A DNA stretch of 64,000 bases from Rhizomicrobium palustre. Lineage in GTDB: Bacteria > Pseudomonadota > Alphaproteobacteria > Micropepsales > Micropepsaceae. Below the pieces are notes generated by a model. That model had not been told where the DNA came from. It worked only from the letters and a program-made list of their open reading frames with translations, and ran no database searches. Positions 59,957 through 64,000 of this stretch are shown piece after piece. Both the position numbers and the translations under genes were made by a program. The stretch is taken from assembly GCF_011761565.1 (NCBI RefSeq), contig NZ_JAASRM010000001.1, forward strand, positions 2,790,139-2,854,138, written 5' to 3'. The stretch's first letter is position 1; the number at the start of each line of letters is the position of its first letter.

Positions 59957-60742
59957 ATGCGTCAGCCCAGCTTCTTCATTCCCCATGGCGGCGGACCGTG
60001 CTTCTTCATGCCCGATCCGCAGGGCATCTGGACCGGCATGGGCCAGTTCCTGGCGCGTTTGCCAGAGCTCTTGCCGGAACAGCCAAAAGCACTGCTCGTC
60101 GTTTCAGGGCATTGGGAGGCGGATGGTTTTGCGCTCACCTCCGGCGCGGCACCGGAGCTGATCTACGACTATTACGGTTTCCCGCGTCACACCTACGAGC
60201 TTACCTTTCCTGCGCCGGGTACTCCGGATTTGGCAGCGCAAGCTTCGGGCCTTCTGAAGAGCGCCGGATTTAGCTCAAGCCTCGATCCGCGGCGCGGCTT
60301 CGATCACGGCGTTTTCGTGCCGCTGAAAGTGGCGTTTCCCAAAGCGGAGATTCCCATCGTGCAGATGTCGCTCGATGCCGGTCTCGATCCCGCATTGCAT
60401 ATCAAAGCGGGGGAGGCGCTGAAACCGCTCCGGGATGAGGGTGTGGTGATCATCGGCTCGGGTATGAGCTTTCACAACATGCGCGGCTACGGCAATCCTA
60501 ACTTCACCGCGCCGTCCAAGGCTTTCGATGAATGGCTGACCGCGGCTGTGACTTCGCCTGCAAAGGAGCGGGCCGCGGCTTTGACGGAATGGGCCAAAGC
60601 CCCCGCCGCGCGCGCCAGCCATCCGCGCGAGGAGCATCTTATCCCGCTGATGGTTGCAGCGGGCACCTCCGATGCGCCAGGCGAAAAGATCTACGGCGAG
60701 CTCGTCCTCGGCACGGCGATTTCGGCTTTCAAATTCGGCTAA
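59957..60742 (+). CDS. LigB/DODA-type extradiol dioxygenase (YgiD-like)
   Basis: A 261-residue metal-dependent dioxygenase family protein; E. coli YgiD converts DOPA by 4,5-extradiol cleavage. The metal-site histidines are visible in FIPHGGGPCFFM, VVSGHWEAD and GFDHGVFVPLKVAFP, with GSGMSFHNMRGYG. The ATG at 59957 is preferred over a GTG at 59945. It probably forms an operon with doxX. The physiological substrate in bacteria is uncertain. Confidence 0.88.
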   Translation: MRQPSFFIPHGGGPCFFMPDPQGIWTGMGQFLARLPELLPEQPKALLVVSGHWEADGFALTSGAAPELIYDYYGFPRHTYELTFPAPGTPDLAAQASGLLKSAGFSSSLDPRRGFDHGVFVPLKVAFPKAEIPIVQMSLDAGLDPALHIKAGEALKPLRDEGVVIIGSGMSFHNMRGYGNPNFTAPSKAFDEWLTAAVTSPAKERAAALTEWAKAPAARASHPREEHLIPLMVAAGTSDAPGEKIYGELVLGTAISAFKFG

Positions 60743-61677
60743 CCGAAGAAGAAGACCGGCATAACCTCTTTGGGAATAATCGCGCCCGGGTGCTGCACCA
60801 CAATCGAGGCGATCTTGTTACCGGATCGTACCGCGACTTCGGGGTTTTGTCCCTGCAGGCGGGCAGCAAGGTATCCGGCGGCGAAGGAATCGCCCGCGCC
60901 TGTGGTGTCTACTACCTTTGGTACGCGGAAGGTCGGCACTTCAATCGGGCTCTGGCCTTTGACCCGCACCAAAGAGGGATCGGCGCCGCGCTTGATCACC
61001 ACTTCTTCCGAGGAGAAGGCGAGGGCATGGTCCAGCGCCTCCTGCTCCGGCACGCGGTAGAGATTGACATTGTCGTCCAGCGTGATGAAGGCCATGTCGG
61101 CGTTGGCGCAAGCGCGTTCGAACCAATCCACCGTATGGGGTGAACCGCGCCATAAACGCGGGCGGTAGTTGTTATCGAAGCAGACCTTGCCGCCGCGCGC
61201 GCGCAGTTTTTCGACGAAATAGAGCAGGCGCTCACGGCCCGCCGCCGGCTGCACCGCAAGGCTGATGCCGCTGTAGTAAAAGACGTCGATCTCTTCCAGC
61301 CGGTCTTCCAAAAGGCTGGAGGGGCCGACGAAGAAATCCTTCGCCGCGCTCATATCGCGCCAATAATAGAAGGTGCGTTCGCCGTGCTCATCTACCTGGA
61401 TGGTGTAAAGCCCCGGCATCTTGCCTTCGTCGCGCTTCACCATGGTGGTGTCGATGCCTTCGCTCGCCCAGGCTTCCACCATGGCGTCGGAATAGGCGTC
61501 GGTCCCAAGCTGGGTTGCATAGGCGACATGGACCCCAGCTTCCGCAGTGAGGCGAGCAAGGTAGACGGCAGTATTCAGCGTATCGCCGCCAAAATTCTGC
61601 TGCATGGTGCCGAAGAGCTCGCCGCGGAGCTCAATCATACATTCGCCGAAGAGGGCGATGCGGGAGGTTTTATCCAT
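60739..61677 (-). CDS. kdgK: PfkB-family sugar kinase, probable 2-keto-3-deoxygluconate kinase
   Basis: A 312-residue ribokinase-fold kinase. The N-terminus RIALFGECMIELRGE and GGDTLNTAVYLARL match KdgK, which phosphorylates 2-keto-3-deoxygluconate before aldol cleavage in hexuronate or pectin breakdown. The C-terminal PfkB signature with catalytic Asp is VVDTTGAGDSFAAGYLAARL. Its 3' end overlaps the dioxygenase gene by 4 bases in convergent orientation. A candidate LacI-type operator lies 65 bases upstream. Other PfkB substrates cannot be excluded. Confidence 0.88.
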   Translation of the reverse strand: MDKTSRIALFGECMIELRGELFGTMQQNFGGDTLNTAVYLARLTAEAGVHVAYATQLGTDAYSDAMVEAWASEGIDTTMVKRDEGKMPGLYTIQVDEHGERTFYYWRDMSAAKDFFVGPSSLLEDRLEEIDVFYYSGISLAVQPAAGRERLLYFVEKLRARGGKVCFDNNYRPRLWRGSPHTVDWFERACANADMAFITLDDNVNLYRVPEQEALDHALAFSSEEVVIKRGADPSLVRVKGQSPIEVPTFRVPKVVDTTGAGDSFAAGYLAARLQGQNPEVAVRSGNKIASIVVQHPGAIIPKEVMPVFFFG

Positions 61678-62031
61678 GTATCCTGCGGGAATGCATTCTG
61701 CCCTTGTGGTACACCGCGAGCGGGAAACGATCTAGGGGTTTTGACACCGGTTACCATGGCTCTGTCGCCGCAGGCGCCGTAGATGCTTCGCAATGGCACA
61801 CAGTCAACCGCCCGCCAGGCATATAACCGGCTGATGAAACGGCTGTCAGAATGCCTGGTCCGGCTTGATAGAGGAGCCCAATCAGGTCACAACCTATCGC
61901 AGGGCTGGGAGAAAAGACTTTTGTTTACATCTCCCGCAAACACGAGAAATTTCAGGCACTAAGAATGCGCGCGTCGGGCGTGCCCGTAGCGACGACAAAA
62001 TATTAAACTCGGTTCAGCAGTGGAGGGCGCA
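61678..62031. other. 354-bp divergent region between kdgK and the autotransporter-type gene
   Basis: Contains the promoters of both genes. Near kdgK it has an LacI-type candidate operator (61742-61756). Near the plus-strand gene it has an AT-rich block (about 61910-62005) and then GGAGGG at 62022-62027. No further gene is seen. Confidence 0.4.
61742..61756. promoter_or_regulatory. candidate LacI-family operator upstream of kdgK
   Basis: TGACACCGGTTACCA has a central ACCGGT palindrome around CG, as is usual for LacI-family operators, with imperfect outer half-sites. It lies 65 bases before the kdgK start. The LacI-type gene at 56129-57166 is a possible cognate, but this is inference. Confidence 0.35.
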
Positions 62032-64000
62032 GTGCGTCTCGGCAGGTTTGCGTGTTCGAAAAATGATCGTCGTTCTTGGCAGCATGGTTTGCGGGGGTCC
62101 GTTTCGACGACCGCCATCCTGATTGGTGCGGCCTTGGCGGCGGGACCGGCGCTGGCCGATGTGGATGCGGGCAGCAGCGTGGCGATTTCGACTCTTACGG
62201 GCAGCAGCACCACATTGTCCGGCGGCACGCTCCAGATTGACGGCTCGAAATCCTATTCGCGGGATTTTACCTTCAAAGCCTCCACGTCCAGCACCATTGA
62301 TCTGTTAGCGTCGACCTCTACCTTCACGGGCAAGCTCACCGGCTCGGGCAACATAACCATTGGGGACAGCAAGGGCGGCGGCATCCTTAGCCTGAACAAT
62401 TCGAACAATGATTATACCGGCACGACCACGGTCAATTCCGGCTCGACCCTCGCCTTGGTCGCCACCGATCCCAGCTCGACGACCAACACGAATTCCGGCT
62501 CCATCGCACACTCCCAGAAGCTGACCAATAACGGCATCTTCGACATTTCAGGGACGGTCAGCGGCGCCACGGTCATCTCGCTGGAAGGCTCGGGCAATAT
62601 TGTGCTCGGCAGCAAGATTTTGACCCTCAACAATTTCGATTCCACCAACTCGATCACCTACACCACCAACACCACCTATTCCGGCGTGATGTCGGGTACG
62701 GGCAGCTTGGTTCTGAGCGGCGGTGAGATCACCCTGACCGGAGTCAATACGCTTTCTGGCACGGTTACGGTGTCGAGCGGCACCTTGCATCTTGGCAACA
62801 CGGGCTCGGTTTCGCAGGCCTCCTCGGTTTATGTCTACGGCACGTTGGATGTGGCAAATGCCAACAGCGCGGTGATCAAATCGCTTGCGGGCAGCGGCAC
62901 GGTAAGCCTTGGCGCCAATAATCTTGTGCTCACCGCAGCGGGCAACACCTTCTCGGGCGTGATCTCGGGGACAGGCGGCGTTGTGCTCAACAGCGGCACG
63001 GAGCTCTTCACTGGCGACAACACCTTCACCGGTGGTGTCAAGATCAATGGTGGCGAGCTCCAAGTCAGCTCGACGGCCATCAATTACAATGTCGCCAACT
63101 CCGGCGCTTTCTCTTTCGCTACGGCCAGCACCATGGCGCTGAATGGCGTGATCTCGGGAACGGGCGCGGTCAATTCTATCGGCCTTGGCGTAACCACGAT
63201 CACCTCGGCCCAGACCTATACTGGCGCCACCACGATCACGACGGGCACGGTCAAGCTCTCGGGCACCGGCAGCATCGCCAACTCCTCGGGCGTGGCAGTC
63301 AACGGCGCGTTCGATATCGCCGATACCACCAGCGGAGCGGCCATCCGTGGTCTTTCTGGGTCCGGCGCCGTGCGCCTCGGCACGCAGACCCTTACCATTA
63401 CCGGAGCGGGCGGTGATTTCTCGGGCGCGATCGCGGGCACGGGTAACGTCGTTCTCACGGGCAGCGCGCAAACCCTCTCGGGTGCGAACACCTATACCGG
63501 CACCACCACGATCTCAAACGGCACGCTGTTTCTCGCCTCCGGTGCGAGCTTGCGCTCGGCGGTGATCAACAACAGCGTGCTTGATGTTTCGACCGGCATT
63601 TCCAACATCGCCTCGGCCAGCATCACTTCGCTGAGCGGAAATGGTTCGGTCGTTCTGGGCACGAACTCGCTGATCCTGACCAATGCGGCCGACAGCTTCG
63701 CGGGCGTGATCTCGGGCAAGGGCGGGCTTTCGATCAGCTCGGGCACGCAGATCCTCACGGGTAAGAACACCTATACCGGCACCACCACGGTTTCCGGCGG
63801 CACGCTGGTTCTCAGCGCGAGCGGCAGCCTGGCATCGACCAGCTCCCTGGCGATTTCCGGTACCTTCGATGCCTCCGCCGCGACCACCAATCAGACCTAT
63901 GCATCCCTCTCTGGCACCGGCACGGTGGTGATGGGGGGTAATACCCTCACGCTGGCGAATGCGTCGGGCAGTTTCTCGGGCGCGATCACGGGGACGGGCG
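62032..64000 (+). CDS. autotransporter-associated beta-strand repeat protein, N-terminal part (runs off the window)
   Basis: Frame 1 stays open from the GTG at 62032 to the right edge (656 codons), with no stop in the window. GGAGGG lies 4 bases before the GTG. Residues 1-45 are an extended signal peptide: a basic start, then TTAILIGAALAAGPALA. The rest is a passenger of Ser/Thr/Gly-rich beta-strand repeats (NTYTGTTTISNGTL, GSGNIVLGS, ISGTGAV) that recur about every 60-100 residues, as in autotransporter-associated repeat (PATR-type) proteins. A C-terminal barrel would be expected beyond the edge. It is probably a cell-surface adhesin or biofilm factor. Confidence 0.85.
   Translation, partial: MRLGRFACSKNDRRSWQHGLRGSVSTTAILIGAALAAGPALADVDAGSSVAISTLTGSSTTLSGGTLQIDGSKSYSRDFTFKASTSSTIDLLASTSTFTGKLTGSGNITIGDSKGGGILSLNNSNNDYTGTTTVNSGSTLALVATDPSSTTNTNSGSIAHSQKLTNNGIFDISGTVSGATVISLEGSGNIVLGSKILTLNNFDSTNSITYTTNTTYSGVMSGTGSLVLSGGEITLTGVNTLSGTVTVSSGTLHLGNTGSVSQASSVYVYGTLDVANANSAVIKSLAGSGTVSLGANNLVLTAAGNTFSGVISGTGGVVLNSGTELFTGDNTFTGGVKINGGELQVSSTAINYNVANSGAFSFATASTMALNGVISGTGAVNSIGLGVTTITSAQTYTGATTITTGTVKLSGTGSIANSSGVAVNGAFDIADTTSGAAIRGLSGSGAVRLGTQTLTITGAGGDFSGAIAGTGNVVLTGSAQTLSGANTYTGTTTISNGTLFLASGASLRSAVINNSVLDVSTGISNIASASITSLSGNGSVVLGTNSLILTNAADSFAGVISGKGGLSISSGTQILTGKNTYTGTTTVSGGTLVLSASGSLASTSSLAISGTFDASAATTNQTYASLSGTGTVVMGGNTLTLANASGSFSGAITGTG

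Noticed and set aside
62548-63471. 307-codon minus-strand ORF
   Set aside because: Antisense to the autotransporter-repeat frame, which has a signal peptide and ribosome binding site; its Arg/Asp/Gly-rich product looks like translated repeat.

Overview
The window reads as a chromosome segment of a nitrogen-fixing alphaproteobacterium. The evidence is the gene order murA - DUF2948 - hisD - UPF0262 - infA - maf ... RNase G - yacG, an alphaproteobacterial-type NifA carrying the C-X11-C-X19-C-X4-C oxygen-sensing motif, and a DraT/DraG switch. The presence of NifJ (pyruvate:ferredoxin oxidoreductase) and two large surface-protein loci suggests a facultatively anaerobic, fermentative, surface-attached organism. 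I cannot fix the genus from sequence alone; a Rhizomicrobium-like lineage is only a guess.

Layout. 1-3.3 kb: a broken or partial ORF, then an orphan chemoreceptor-CheR pair. 3.37-11 kb: tRNA-Thr and a housekeeping block (murA, DUF2948, hisD, UPF0262, infA, maf, marC-like, RNase G, yacG). 10.9-12.3 kb: a FadL-type porin. 12.3-18.2 kb: a CX5R phosphatase divergent from a compact four-gene operon (PIG-L deacetylase, GT25 glycosyltransferase, MacA, MacB). 18.2-20.1 kb: a GNAT gene, then a roughly 1.15-kb insert at the 3' end of tRNA-Phe bounded by direct repeats of the tRNA end. 20.5-32.2 kb: a two-partner secretion pair with a 3327-residue TpsA built of four 1.6-kb modules and three YDG repeats.

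32.3-56.1 kb: a near-complete Mo-nitrogenase island. It contains mop; nifA-nifQ; nifS-draT-draG; pgm; nifB-fdxN-nifZ-nifT (minus strand); nifHDKENX-DUF269-fdxB; and iscA-nfu-nifV-nifW-nifJ. Four strong sigma-54 promoters (before nifS, nifB, nifH and iscA) can be read directly. Two exact NifA sites (TGT-N10-ACA) are visible, one of them placed between the divergent nifB and nifH promoters. Together these imply that NifA co-ordinately drives cofactor synthesis, structural genes, Fe-S supply, the post-translational switch and the electron donor NifJ.

56.1-64 kb: a LacI-family regulator, a formate/nitrite-type channel, LysR, DoxX, a LigB-type dioxygenase, a KdgK-like sugar kinase, and the first 656 codons of an autotransporter-repeat protein that runs off the right edge from a GTG start at 62032.

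Most notable: (1) the micro-island in tRNA-Phe; (2) the PIG-L/GT25/MacAB operon, a possible uncharacterised glycan-modification and export system; (3) nifS-draT-draG under a NifA-type promoter; (4) an iscA gene whose promoter and Shine-Dalgarno positions point to a non-ATG start; (5) the modular giant TpsA with a C-terminal cysteine pair; (6) a His-rich tail on NifN.
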